Positions 52,213 to 62,310 are shown, counted from the stretch's first letter. The stretch is DNA of 64,000 nucleotides from Erinaceus europaeus (GCF_950295315.1 NC_080172.1:117114788-117178787); one strand, 5' to 3'. Program-made: numbers and translations. The notes: generated from the letters alone by a model not told the origin.

Positions 52213-52582
52213 GAACCCAGCCTCTATTTAACTGGCCAACACCACGTTTTCCCAGCTGCTCCCACAAGACACCCCGGTGGTCTGCGTGGCTGTGTGTTGC
52301 TTACGACAAGCACATAAAACTCCCCTGAAACTCAGCCCTTCCATCTCCCCAGCATCAGGACGCCCGCTTCTCTGTGCAGGGACAGGGCAGTGCTCATGAC
52401 CTAAAGGGCATGATCTGTCCACACTCCTGCCCAGCCTCCGCCCAGCATGAGCCCCTGCCTCAGGGGCTGCCTTCACCCTGCCGTGGCCGGCTCCTTGCAC
52501 AAACCTGGGTCAAGGAGACCAGCGCTCTGTGAGCCCTTCTAGGATGGAGTTACAGCTTTCTGAGCAGCCGCCTGGTGTGTTA
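52213..52582. other. unassigned sequence
   Basis: No repeat or exon recognised. Confidence 0.35.
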
Positions 52583-52598
52583 TTAATAGTGACTGTAG

Positions 52599-52899
52599 GG
52601 AGTCGGGCAGTAGTAGCACAGTGGGTTAAGCGCACGTGGCACAAAGCACAAGGACCAGAGTAAGGATCCTGGTTCGAGCCCCCAGCTCCCCACCTGCAGG
52701 GGAAGTCGCTTCACAGGTGGTGAAGCAGGTCTGCAGGTGTCTGTCTTTTCCTCCCCCTCTCTGTCTTCCCCTCCTCTCTCCATTTCTCTCTGTCCTATCC
52801 AACAACAATAGTAACTACAACAACAATAGTAACTACAACAACAATAAAAAAAAAAACAAGGGCAACAAAAGGGAAAAATAAATAAATAAATATAAAAAA
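52599..52899 (+). mobile_element. SINE type A, full length, 16-bp TSD
   Basis: GGAGTCGGGCAGTAGTAGCAC (an extra TAG triplet), GGTTCGAGCCCCC, CT body, and a tail with a duplicated AACAATAGTAACTACAAC block. The target duplication TTAATAGTGACTRTAG lies at 52583-52598 and 52900-52915, with one mismatch. Confidence 0.95.
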
Positions 52900-52915
52900 T
52901 TAATAGTGACTATAG

Positions 52916-53076
52916 TGAGGTATTTGTGGGTGAATGATGTTGCCTTCAGTTAGTAAGTGGGAATGGTGGGACAGGACTGCCCCGGGGGCGGGGGAGGCAC
53001 TGGGGGCTCCTTAGACACATATCCATTTTCATGGAAGCCTGGCATTCTCCATAACCAAACAAGAAAAAAAGGTCCT
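52916..53076. other. unassigned sequence
   Basis: No repeat recognised. Confidence 0.35.
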
Positions 53077-53160
53077 TTTTTTTTTTTTTTTGCTTCTTTT
53101 TATTTATTGAATAGAGACAGCCAGAAGTCAAGAGGGAAGGGGAGATAGAGAAACACCTGC
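53077..53160 (-). mobile_element. SINE type B tail half, inverted
   Basis: Poly(T), TTTTTATTTATTGAATAGAGAC, GGGGAGATAGAGAAACACCTGCAG, then it stops where a type D head begins. Confidence 0.75.
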
Positions 53161-53255
53161 AGCATGATAGTTATACACAAGGCATTCATGCCTGAGGCTC
53201 CAAGGTCTGAAGTGCAGTCCCCAACACAGCCATAAGCCAGAGCCCTGCTCTCTCT

Positions 53256-53305
<50 letters not shown>

Positions 53306-53345
53306 CTGTATCTCTTTCACTCAAATAAATAATAAAAGAAAGTAT
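53161..53345 (+). mobile_element. SINE type D with expanded (TG)n
   Basis: GCATGATAGTTATACACAAGG, TTCATGCCTGAGGCTCC, AGCCATAAGCCAGAGCC, then (TG)n of about 22 units at 53260-53303 within the body, and TCAAATAAATAATAAAAG. Confidence 0.82.
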
Positions 53346-53446
53346 AACACCTGCACTATTCCAGCCTTTAGGTCCATGATTGGTCAACAATTTGTTTGGC
53401 TTTGTATGTTAACTCTCTTTTCAGCCACCAGGTTCCAGATGCCAGC

Positions 53447-53790
53447 ATGGTGCCAACCAGACTTCCCTGGACAGACAACCCCACCAATGTGTCCTGGAGC
53501 TCTGCTTCCCCAGAGCCCTGCCCCACTAGGGAAAGAGAGAGACAGGCTGGGAGTGTGGATCCACCTGTCAACACCCATGTTCAGCGGGGAAGCAATTACA
53601 GAAGCCAGACCTTCCACCTTCTGCATCCCACAGTGACCCTGGGTCCATACTCCCAGAGGGATAGAGAATAGGAAAGGGGAGGGGACTGGAGACAGAGTTC
53701 TGGTGGTGGGAATTGTGTAGAGTTGTACCCCTCTTATCCTATAGTTTTGTTAATGTTTCCTTTTTAAAATAAATTTTAAATTTTTTTTAA
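53447..53790 (+). mobile_element. L1 3'UTR-type repeat
   Basis: ATGGTGCCAACCAGACTTCCC, CCCACCAATGTGTCCTGG, CTCCCAGAGGGATAGAG, GGTGGTGGGAATTGTGTAG, AATAAATTTTAAATTTTTTTT. It is closest to the copy at 16971-17436 (GATAGAGAATAGGAAAG shared). Confidence 0.87.
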
Positions 53791-53977
53791 GAAAAGGAAG
53801 TATAAACGAGAAGGGGAAAGAGCATAATAGACGCCCTCGTTTTGAGCGCCACCCCACCCCAGTGCCCTGGGAGGCAGGCACTCAAGCCAAGTAGGTACTT
53901 CTCAACGTGAGCCTTCCTACAGGCCCTCCCCCCACCCACTCCAAGCTCTAATTTCTGTAACAATAAAAATGAAAATT

Positions 53978-54240
53978 AAAAGGGGCTGTGACGCCCCCAG
54001 CTACACACAGTACTGTGCACAAGGACCCAAGCAAGTGCCAGGTTTGAACCCCTGGGGACACCTCACTAGTGCTGAAGCAGGCCTGCAGGTGTCTCTCTTT
54101 CTCTCTCTCTCTCTATCTCCCCCCCATCTCTCAATTCCTTTCTGTCCTATCCAACAACATGGGGGGGGGGGGCATGGCCACTGGGAGCAGTGGATTCAGT
54201 GTCAGCACCAAGCCCTAGCAATAACCCTGGTGGCAATAAG
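53978..54240 (+). mobile_element. SINE type C, degraded head
   Basis: GGGGCTGTGACGCCCCCAGC, CAGTACTGTGCACAAGGACCC, CAGGTTTGAACCCC, poly(G) run 54161-54172, then the 3' module (CACTGGGAGCAGTGG ... AACCCTGGTGGCAATAAG). Confidence 0.85.
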
Positions 54241-54324
54241 AACTGATAGTAAATAACAGAAAATGGAAATGATGAATAATTAAAGAGAGAGAGAAGCCCA
54301 GAATGAAAGAGAGACTGGGTTCCA

Positions 54325-54440
54325 TCAACAGCTCTCTCACTAACAAGCCGTGTGACTGCAGGCAAATGCCCACGCTCTCTGAACCTCCACTCCTCGGCTC
54401 GGAAAGCCAGGCACAGTCCCATCTCCAAGACAACTGGAGA
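54325..54440 (+). mobile_element. MIR SINE fragment
   Basis: CTCTCACTAACAAGCCGTGTGAC, GGCAAATGCCCACGCTCTCTGAACCTCC. Confidence 0.78.
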
Positions 54441-55044
54441 GAGCATCCCTGAGCCATGCCGGGGGGTCTTCAGGGAGCCTCTCACGTCCAGGCCAGCCCC
54501 CGCCCCGCCCCCACTGCCTCCCAGCTTGGTGGCCCCATGGGTTTCGGGGCCTCTGCCTGCAGAAAGACTCTTGCGAGGGGCAGCACTGCCTTCCTGAGGC
54601 CCAGCCCTTCCCCTCTGCCTCCCCATTCAAAGAGCCGTGTGGCGCCAGCTGACTGATGTCCCAGCTCTGGCGCCAGGCCGAGCCTGGCTGCAGAGTGACC
54701 TCCCTGGGCCATCCGTCAACAGCAGTGACCAGCACTCAGCCCATTTCTCCAGTCCTGCCACCGAAGGTCTCCAGGGAGCGTGAGGAGAGGCTGCAGGGAA
54801 CAAAGGTTAGAGACAGGACGGAGACAGTGTTTGGAGCTAGGAGCAGCCCTGACTCTGGCAGCCATGTCTTGGGAAGGGTCCATCCTTGCTCTGCTCCTTA
54901 GCTTGTTTTCAAAGTCCTCAAAAGGAAAAGAAAGAAAAGGAGAGAAAAACCCTGTCCATCCAAAAAAAAAAAAAGCTGCCTCTGGGATGATCTAACCTGA
55001 GAGAAGTATCGCAACTGTGCCCCGGACAGAAATCAGCTCCTGGG
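54441..55044. other. unassigned GC-rich sequence
   Basis: No repeat recognised apart from poly(A) at 54962-54974. Mutually overlapping open frames on both strands are not convincing. Confidence 0.35.
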
Positions 55045-55225
55045 ACCAGTCAGAGGTACAGACACGAGTTTCACTGCTCAGTGGTCCTGGTTCAAGCCCC
55101 CTGTAGGGGGAGTGTCACGTGGGGTCCGCTGTAGGTGTATCTCTTTCACTCATCCTCTCTATTGCCCCCTTTCTTCTCAGTATCTCTCTGTCTCTATCCA
55201 AAATAATATATACACATATATATTT
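55045..55225 (+). mobile_element. old SINE (type B-like)
   Basis: AGTCAGAGGTACAGACACGAG, CTGGTTCAAGCCCCC, GCTGTAGGTGTATCTCTTTC and tail CCAAAATAATATATACAC. Confidence 0.65.
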
Positions 55226-55299
55226 TAAAAGGAGGAGAAGGAAATAGCTCTCAGGGTTACTGCCTGGGGCGCAGGTGTAAAATTCAAGTACAAATGATT

Positions 55300-55400
55300 C
55301 AAGCTCCAACTCTCAGACTCAGAGCTGTGTGACTTCGGACCTGTGACTTGACCTCTCTGAATCTCAGGTAAACAACTTTGGTCAGCTAAAGGAGGACCGT
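55300..55400 (+). mobile_element. MIR SINE fragment
   Basis: CAGAGCTGTGTGACTTCGGACC and CTTGACCTCTCTGAATCTCAGG. Confidence 0.82.
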
Positions 55401-55457
55401 CGCATCTGTCACCTGGAATATTTAAGAAGACTTTTCAAAGTACATATAAATATGGTG

Positions 55458-55560
55458 GCTGGGGAGGGGGTGAGGTGGCTTAAAGGACAGACAGAGCACA
55501 TGCTGTGCAGACCCGACACCTGAGTTTGATCCCCAGCACCGTACGTGTAGAAGCAGTGAT
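55458..55560 (+). mobile_element. SINE type D-like fragment
   Basis: GGGAGGGGGTGAGGTGGCTTAAAGGACAG, GCAGACCCGACACCTGAG, TTTGATCCCCAGCACC. Confidence 0.6.
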
Positions 55561-55561
55561 C

Positions 55562-55755
55562 TAGGGGCCAGTGGCACACGTGGTTAACTGAACATGTTAC
55601 AGTGTGCAGGGACCAGGTGTCACACTGCACAAGGACCCGGGTTCAAGCCCCTGGGCCCCACCTGCAGGGGGATAGCTACATGAGTGGTGAAGCAGGGCTG
55701 CAGGTGTCTCTCCGTCCTCCCTCTCGATTTCCTCTGTCTCTAACCAATAATAAAC
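55562..55755 (+). mobile_element. SINE type B with duplicated head segment
   Basis: AGGGGCCAGTGGCACACG, then GTGTGCAGGGACC and GCACAAGGACCCGGG show a short internal duplication. TTCAAGCCCCTGG, body and tail CCAATAATAAAC follow. Confidence 0.87.
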
Positions 55756-55756
55756 T

Positions 55757-56092
55757 TTTTTTTTCCTCCAGGGTTATTGCTGGGGCTCATTGCCTGCACT
55801 ACGAATCCACGGCTCCTGGAAGCTATTTTTCTCATTTTGTTGCCTTTGTTGTGGTTGTTATTATTGTTATAGCTGTTGTTGTTGTTGTTGTTGGACAGGA
55901 CAGAGAGAAATAGAGAGAGGAGGGGAAGACAGAGAGGGGGAGAGAAAGACAGACACCTGCAGACCTGCTTCACCGCCTGGGACGCGACTCCCCTGCAGGT
56001 GAGGAGCCGGGGGTTCGAACCAGGATCCTTACACCGGTCTTTGCACTTTGCGCCACATGTGCTTAACCCGCTGCACTACCGCCCGGCCCCTC
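55757..56092 (-). mobile_element. SINE type A-long, full length, inverted
   Basis: Poly(T), CTCCAGGGTTATTGCTGG, (GTT)n 55872-55893, GGACAGGACAGAGAGAAATAG, GGGGTTCGAACCAGG, GCACTACCGCCCGGCCCC. Confidence 0.94.
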
Positions 56093-56214
56093 AAATAAAA
56101 ATATTTTTAGAGTGATGCTCTGTCTCACATAATCAACAAATGCATTTTCAAAGTTAACAGATCGTGATATCTGTTAACAGATGATATCTGTCACTTTCAG
56201 AGTGCTGTCCAGGT

Positions 56215-56402
56215 GGTGAATATGCCAGGAGATCAAGTGTACTTCATCTCTTTTCAACAAGTCTGTGCAGTCAGTAATATGATTTGCCCGTTTCGCAGAG
56301 GAGAAGACTGAGGTTCAGGGGAAAAGAGCATTTTGTCCAAGGCACACTGCTAGCATGTGGCTCACCCAGGATTTGAACTTGGGCAGCTTGACCCCAGGGG
56401 CT
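56215..56402 (+). mobile_element. MIR SINE, long copy
   Basis: CCCGTTTCGCAGAGGAGAAGACTGAGGTTCAG, TTTTGTCCAAGGCACACTGC, CCAGGATTTGAACTTGGGCAG. Confidence 0.88.
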
Positions 56403-56654
56403 ATGCACCCCCTGTGGCACCACGCCAGTGGCACCTGTGAGAGAGAGCTAGAAAGGATGGATGTCTGGAGTATGGCCATGGAGGAGGAGCCATGATGGAT
56501 AATAGCTGTTCCTTCCCTGCCAGCCAGTGGGGTGACCCCTGTCCACTGGTGACGCTTTCTTTCCTCAGCTGAAAGACCTTCTAGACCAGGATGTTTCCTG
56601 GTTCTTGAGGCTTTTGGATCAAGGCTGTGTGTGTGTGGGGGGGGGGCTCACTCA
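56403..56654. other. unassigned sequence
   Basis: A poly(G) run lies at 56637-56647. Nothing else is recognised. Confidence 0.35.
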
Positions 56655-57160
56655 TCTTATGTATTTATTTATTTATTTACTTATTTATTTATTTTGCCTC
56701 CAGAGCCTGCACTATGAATCCACTGTTCTTGGAGGCCATTTCTTCTATTTTATTTAATAGGACAAAGAGAAATGGAGAGTAAGGGGATATAAAGAGAGAG
56801 AGACCCCCGGCTCCCCACCTGCAGGGGAGTCACTTCACAGGCGGTGAAGCAGGTCTGCAGGTGTCTGTCTTTCTCTCCCCCTCTCTGCCTTCCCCTCCTC
56901 TCTCCATTTCTCTCTGTCCTATCCAACAACATTAACATCAATAACAGCAACAATAATAACTACAGCAATAAAACAAAAAGGGCAACAAAAGGGAATAAAT
57001 AAATATTTAGAGAGAGACCTGCAGACCTGCTTTGCCACTTATGAAGCTTCCCCCATTCAGATGGGGAGTTGGGGGCTTGAACCTGAGTCTTGAGTGGATC
57101 CTTGCCTCTGAACTATGTGCACTTAACATATGTGAGGGGGCAACCACCACCCAGCCCCCC
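56655..57160 (-). mobile_element. SINE type C/A-long, inverted, split by a SINE
   Basis: (TTTA)n at 56661-56692, 3' module (TTGCCTCCAGAGCCTGCACTATG, CTTGGAGGCC), TTTTATTTAATAGGACAAAG to 56805. It resumes at 57009 with AGAGAGAGACCTGCAGACC, ACTTATGAAGCTTCCCCC and GGGGCTTGAACCTGAG, to CACCACCCAGCCCCCC. Confidence 0.87.
56806..57008 (+). mobile_element. 5'-truncated SINE type A inside another SINE, perfect TSD
   Basis: It starts in the B-box region at CCCGGCTCCCCACCTGCAGG and runs to GGGCAACAAAAGGGAATAAATAAATATTT. An 11-bp perfect target duplication AGAGAGAGACC lies at 56795-56805 and 57009-57019. A genuine truncated insertion rather than a later deletion. Confidence 0.94.
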
Positions 57161-57409
57161 CTCACTCACCTTTTATGAGGCCGTTGAAAACCTTGATCAG
57201 GGATAGTGACGGTCTCGCCCTGAGCCCCAGGCACCCCTGCATCTCCCAATGTGTAGGGGACATTTGGAGCCATACAGAGGTGCAGAGGAAGAGGTGGTGA
57301 GAGGGGAAGGGGGACTGACTGGTGGTCAAAGCATCAGCCCAGCCTCCTGGGTCCCGCTAGAGAGAACGTGGGTGGGGGGCTAAGAAACAAAGAGAGTTAA
57401 CATACCTTC
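57161..57409. other. unassigned sequence
   Basis: No repeat recognised. Confidence 0.35.
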
Positions 57410-57585
57410 GCTCCTTCGCTGGCCAGCTGTGTGAACCGAGGCTGCTGAACTGACCTCTCTGGGCCTCTGGCTCACCGAGGAGTAACAAGGGGGCCATGAA
57501 CGCCCATCTTGCCAGGGTTCAGGGCACTGAAGTGCCAGGCACCTAGAAGAGACTCAATAAATGCTAACTGCCATCACTTATTATT
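57410..57585 (+). mobile_element. MIR SINE, long copy
   Basis: GGCCAGCTGTGTGAACCGAGG, CTGACCTCTCTGGGCCTCTGG, AGTGCCAGGCACCTAGAAG, ACTCAATAAATGCTAACTGCC. Confidence 0.87.
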
Positions 57586-58980
57586 TCATTCTGGCAGGCC
57601 ACGGTTTCTGGCCCATTATAGTCAGCCTGCTTCAAACCCAGCAGCTGGTAAGCAGAGTCCGCCTGGTTGGTTTCAGCAGACCCAAGAGTGTGACTACCAC
57701 GGTGGGCTTCGGAGAGAGGGCTGGGTGAGAGTCCCTGATGGTGATGTCTGGAGCTTCGGCTCAACCCAGGGAGCTGATTCTTCGAGAAACCAGTGTCTGG
57801 GCTGAGGGGTGCCAGCCGTGCACAGGGAAGCCAGTCGTTGCTCGCACATCTGCAGATCAGCCCCCTGTGGCCTGGAGTCTCTGTTCTTCCCTTTCAAAGC
57901 CAGGGCCTGAGTGTGCTGTGGGAAGCCATGCCTGGCTCAGTCCCAGAGGTGGCAGGAGTGGTGTGCAGACTGCATCTGCAGCAAGGAAGGGTTGGTGCGG
58001 ACAGCCGGGAACCCAGCTCCAAGCCTGCGCCATGCAGCAGAACACCATACTGGGTGGCATGGGCGGGGGTGCAGCTCCATACCACTGGGATCCCCCCTTT
58101 GAGGGTCACTCGGGGCCTGGTGTGTGGGGCAAACAGTCCTAGAAGTGCCAGTCCCCTGGTCCAAGTGGAGCTGCTCCTGCACGAGCCCAGTGTCTGAACC
58201 TCGATCTCGAGCGGGAGCAGAAACAGAGCCTCAGAGCCTGGGGAGAGATGACACGGGGGCTGGGGGGGCAGCACGCTCTGGGCTCCGCGGGGGCCTGGCG
58301 TGGCCAACGTGGCCGGGAGAGGGGCAGAGCAGGAGGCCTGAGCAGCAGACCCATTTCTTTTCCTTCTGCTCTGTGACCAGCGGGACTCTACCTGACCCCT
58401 CTCATCCTTGGCTGAGAAGCGGGGAGCACGAAGGTGGTGTGAGCTTTGCGAGCTGATGACGGTGTTGGTCCAGGCAGCCAGAGCACACAGCTCACTGCCT
58501 GGTGCACCACGGGGCTGCCATAAGTAATTCTGCTGAAACCCTTCTCCCTCCTTTCCTTCTCCATGTGATTCTTCCAATGGCGAACTTTAATTAGAGAGGC
58601 ATTCTGCGTTGGGACGGGCTATTCCTGAAGCATCCAACAGCCTGTATACATGTGATTTTAAAGAGCATCGATCCGGCCCATTTCTGGCCCTAATGAGGCG
58701 GAGACGGGGAGCAGCCTCATCTCTGCATTACTCTCGGGAACTCCTCTCCCCCACCACCACTGCTCTGATACAACAGCCAGAAAGACCTCGGGCCCAAAGC
58801 CAGGCCTTCAGGCCTACAAGCCTCCAACATTACGTGGGCACGTAATGATGGTGAGAGGGTTCGAGTGAGGGCTGAAGGTGGGGAGAAGCTGGTCTCCCTG
58901 CCCAGAGGGCCAGGCCGATCACAGCTGGGGAAAGCCAGCCTGGTGCAGCTGGTCAACCCTTCCCATTATTTGAAAAGACG
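57586..58980. other. repeat-poor unique sequence
   Basis: The longest stretch (1.4 kb) without recognised transposons. The left two thirds are GC-rich with open frames on both strands (up to 227 codons on minus, 57894-58577) that share no known domain. The right part (58520-58860) has a different, AT-balanced texture with a TTTAATTAGAG core and may be conserved non-coding sequence. No exon is supported. Confidence 0.4.
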
Positions 58981-59050
58981 AATATCTAGGGGTGTGTGTG
59001 TGTGAGACAGAGAGAGAGAGAGAGACAGAGACAGAGAGAGAGAGACTGCT
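58981..59050 (+). repeat. (GT)n then (GA)n microsatellite
   Basis: GGGGTGTGTGTGTGTGTGAG followed by GAGAGA runs to 59045. Confidence 0.93.
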
Positions 59051-59833
59051 TTTTAAGCACTGGGCAACTGATTCAGTAACTGAAAGGGAAAAAAGGGAAG
59101 AAAAGAAAAGAGCACATGAGGCAAATGGAATATTCCAAGGCTGGATTGACCAGGCCCCTGAGTTCTGGTAGGTGGTGAAGAGGAAGGAGCCTGTTCAAAG
59201 TGAGAAACTTAGTCCCTGCCCTGGGAGACCAGCAGTCAGATGGTAGAGATACAGCTATGCCCTCCTAAATCGCCCAGTTCTAATGTCAAAGAGAGAGACA
59301 AAGAGGGAAGAGGAGCAAAGAGGAGAGAGAGGGAGAGAGAGAAAGAGAGAGAGAGACTCCTGAGCATGTATCTGCATGCCAACGTGCCAGTGAACTTCAT
59401 GGACAGTAAGGCCGTAGCCACCAGAATCCACAAGACAGAGCCTGCCAGAAGCCCCAGGTTTGAGTCAGAGGACTGTCTCTGGCTCTTTCCTAAAAACTCA
59501 AAGAAAAAGCTAGATGTGTGTCAGCAGGGGAGGCTGTGCCTAGGAGGGGACGCAACCAACACAGGAATTCAGAAATGAAAAGCAAGGAGCCCAGATGGGA
59601 GGCAGGGAGACCGGTGGCTAGGCAGGAGACACAGCCCTGAGCAGAAGGGTAGTTACAGGTGACCTGGTCCCACCACCCGCACACACAGGTGTGAAATCGA
59701 GGCTCCAGGAGGCGGGAGCACGCAGTGAGCTGGTGATAACAGAGAGGACAGGAATGAAGTTGCAGGAGACTAGACTAGGGGCCAGATGGGGACCGCAAAG
59801 TCCAGCTGAAGGGTGGTTGTTCAGCAGTGACTG
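59051..59833. other. unassigned sequence
   Basis: A purine-rich patch lies at 59286-59356 (GAGAGA, GAAAGA). No dispersed repeat is recognised. It leads directly into the minisatellite cluster. Confidence 0.4.
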
Positions 59834-60121
59834 GCTGGGGAGGCAGCCCTGGGGGAGATGCCCCCTGGCCTGGTCTTTGCTGGATGGAGCCCCTGGCTGG
59901 AGTGGCAGACCCTGGCCTGGTCACTGCTGGATGCAGCCCCTGGCTGGGGAGATGCCCCCTGGCCCGGTCTTTGCTGGATGCAGCCCCTGGCTGGAGTGGC
60001 AGCCCCTGGCCTGGTCATTGCTGGATGCAGCCCCTGGCAGGAGGAGATGCCCACTGGCCTGGTTTTCACTGGATAGAGCCCCTGCTTGGGGGAGATGCCC
60101 CCTGTCCTGGTCTTTGCTGGA
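59834..60121 (+). repeat. GC-rich minisatellite, about 47-bp unit, 6 copies
   Basis: Units share TGGCCTGGTCTTTGCTGGATG and CAGCCCCTGGCTGG. Two variants alternate: one starts GGAGATGCCCCC (59855, 59948, 60037, 60091) and one starts GAGTGGCAG (59902, 59993). The last unit is truncated into GGAGCCAGG. Confidence 0.92.
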
Positions 60122-60399
60122 GCCAGGTGGAGGGCATCATCACCAGCCACAGCTGCCTTTTGAATTAACCTTTAGACTGCAGATTACTGGTCCCATCCAT
60201 CTTCTTACACAAGAGGCTCCAGAGGTCTTAGGGGAGGGGGTGATTATGGTCCCCGAGACACTGGGGGCTCACCAAGGGCTGAGAGCATGACCCGGGCACA
60301 GGAGGCTTGACTGCCAGGATTTCAGGCACACTGGAGGTGCTGTGTCCGGGCACCATGAACAGTTTCGTGGGCAATCCAGGAGCTCAAGGCCCTGAGACT
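60122..60399. other. unassigned spacer between minisatellites
   Basis: No repeat recognised. Confidence 0.35.
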
Positions 60400-61354
60400 C
60401 ACAGGGAGCACGGCCTGGACTCTGCAGCAACAGGACTCGCGGGAGAGGAATAAGGCTGAGCACGGGGAGCACGGCCTGGACTCTGCAGTGACAGGACACG
60501 CGGGAGAGGAAGAAGCTGAGCACGGGGAGCACGGCCTGGACTCTGCAGCGACAGGACACATGGGAGAGGAAGAAGCTGAGCACGGGGAGCACAGCCTGGA
60601 CTCTGCAGCGACAGGACACACGGAGAGGAAGAAGCTGAGCACGGGGAGCACAGCCTGGACTCTGCAGCGACAGGACACACGGAGAGGAAGAAGGCTGAGC
60701 ACGGGGAGCACGGCCTGGACTCTGCAGCGACAGGACACGCGGGAGAGGAAGAAGCTGAGCACGGGGAGCACGGCCTGGACTCTGCAGCGACAGGACACAT
60801 GGGAGAGGAAGAAGCTGAGCACGGGGAGCACAGCCTGGACTCTGCAGCGACAGGACACACGGAGAGGAAGAAGGCTGAGCACGGGGAGCACAGCCTGGAC
60901 TCTGCAGCGACAGGACACACGGAGAGGAATAAGGCTGAGCACGGGGAGCACGGCCTGGACTCTGCAGCGACAGGACACGCGGGAGAGGAATAAGGCTGAG
61001 CACGGGGAGCACGGCCTGGACTCTGCAGCGACAGGACACGTGGGAGAGGAAGAAGCTGAGCACGGGGAGCACAGCCTGGACTCTGCAGTGACAGGACACG
61101 TGGGAGAGGAAGAAGCTGAGCACGGGGAGCACAGCCTGGACTCTGCAGTGACAGGACACGTGGGAGAGGAAGAAGCTGAGCACGGGGAGCACGGCCTGGA
61201 CTCTGCAGTGACAGGACACATGGAAGAGGAAGAAGCTGAGCACGGGGAGCACAGCCTGGACTCTGCAGTGACAGGACACACGGAGAGGAAGAAGCTGAGC
61301 ACGGGGAGCACGGCCTGGACTCTGCAGCGACAGGACACACGGAGAGGAAGAAGG
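60400..61354 (+). repeat. minisatellite, 60-bp unit, about 16 copies
   Basis: The unit contains GAGCACGGCCTGGACTCTGC, GACAGGACACGCGGGAGAGG and AAGAAGCTGAGCACGGG. Copies differ at a few sites (GGCC/AGCC, GCGACAGG/GTGACAGG, CACGCGGG/CACATGGG/CACACGG) and by single-base indels (59-61 bp). Because the unit is divisible by three, frames on both strands stay open for over 300 codons; these are not genes. Confidence 0.98.
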
Positions 61355-61472
61355 CTCAGCCCAACCAGCAGAGGCAGCTCTAGGAGTCTGTACTTTCCAG
61401 AAGCTGTCTAGTGGTGTCCCCTACCGCCTGGAGCTTCTCCGTCACCCCCCACCCCCACCCATCTCTCCTGTC
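61355..61472. other. unassigned sequence
   Basis: Short spacer between the minisatellite and LTR. Confidence 0.35.
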
Positions 61473-61946
61473 TGTTGGGCAGTATGCCAGCTCCCCCAGC
61501 TCCTGTCTCTATTCCTGCTTAACTAAGCACCAGTATGCCTGTTTGGCATTGGTTTGATCCCACTCAAAGCTGCGGTCTATTTAAATCGCTAACTAAGCAC
61601 CACCCTCCCTCCAGGGCATTGGTGGTTCTGTGCTAGAATTCTCGCCTGCTCCACCCCCTCTCCTTGTCACACCCTGATTTTCCACTACTCTCTTTTCACT
61701 CCACCCTCTCTACATCACATCCTGTTTCACCCTATTTGGTGAGTATAGATACAGCTGCTCTTCTGATTAAGTACACTTGGAAGTTGCTTTCCGGCTCCGA
61801 GAGTTCCAGAGTGTATCTCCTGCGAAGTTAGTGTGGCACCAGTTCCTGATCCCTCTCCCACGCAGCAGCTAGGTTGGCTCCAGTTGAGTTCTCTCCAACC
61901 CAGAGAGGACTAGCTCGGGAAGAAGCACCCTCAGGCTCTCCCGGCA
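61473..61946 (+). mobile_element. solo LTR with perfect 5-bp TSD
   Basis: TGTTGGGCAG...CTCCCGGCA termini. Duplicated internal blocks (CTAACTAAGCACCA at about 61518 and 61591; GGCATTGGT twice). The U5 end CTCTCCAACCCAGAGAGGAC matches the LTR at 30555-31021. CTGTC at 61468-61472 is repeated at 61947-61951, confirming integration and later LTR-LTR recombination. The poly(A) signal is not obvious. Confidence 0.85.
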
Positions 61947-62164
61947 CTGTCTTGTCTCCTGCCCCCACATGAGCCCTTCAACCCCTCAGGCTCAGGGTCC
62001 TTGCACTTGTTGGGACATCCTTCCAGAACACCTGTTCATCCTCTTCCGTGCAGCTGGAAACACCGGCAGTCGCCGGGGACAAGCGCTCGGCCTACGGATG
62101 ACAAGCAAGAGGGAATAGGGTTAGGAGGTTCCTTGTCACAGTCTTGAATATCTTTTACACACTG
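61947..62164. other. unassigned sequence
   Basis: No repeat recognised. Confidence 0.35.
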
Positions 62165-62310
62165 ATTGAATATTTTGTGTGAGAGAGAAAGAGAGAGTTT
62201 TGCAGAAGACAGAGAGAGAGCACATCACTTTGGTGCTTGCAGTGCTGGGGATTGAACCGAGACCCCCAGGTATGTAGGTCCAAAGCTCTCCCAGTTGTGT
62301 CACCTCCCCA
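62165..62310 (-). mobile_element. old SINE, inverted
   Basis: GAGAGAGAAAGAGAGAG, CATCACTTTGGTGCTTGC, GGGGATTGAACCGAGACC, CAAAGCTCTCCCAGTTGTGTCACC: a tRNA-like head in reverse complement. Confidence 0.6.

Noticed and set aside
57894..58577. 227-codon minus-strand open frame
   Set aside because: GC-rich region with equally long plus-strand frames (57738-58197); no domain recognised and no exon signals I can trust.
60400..61354. Possible CRISPR array
   Set aside because: Units are contiguous 60-bp repeats without unique spacers, in a mammalian genome.
60269..61411. Open frames of over 300 codons on both strands
   Set aside because: They follow from a 60-bp tandem unit divisible by three. Frames on opposite strands cannot all be genes, and indels between copies are not frame-preserving.
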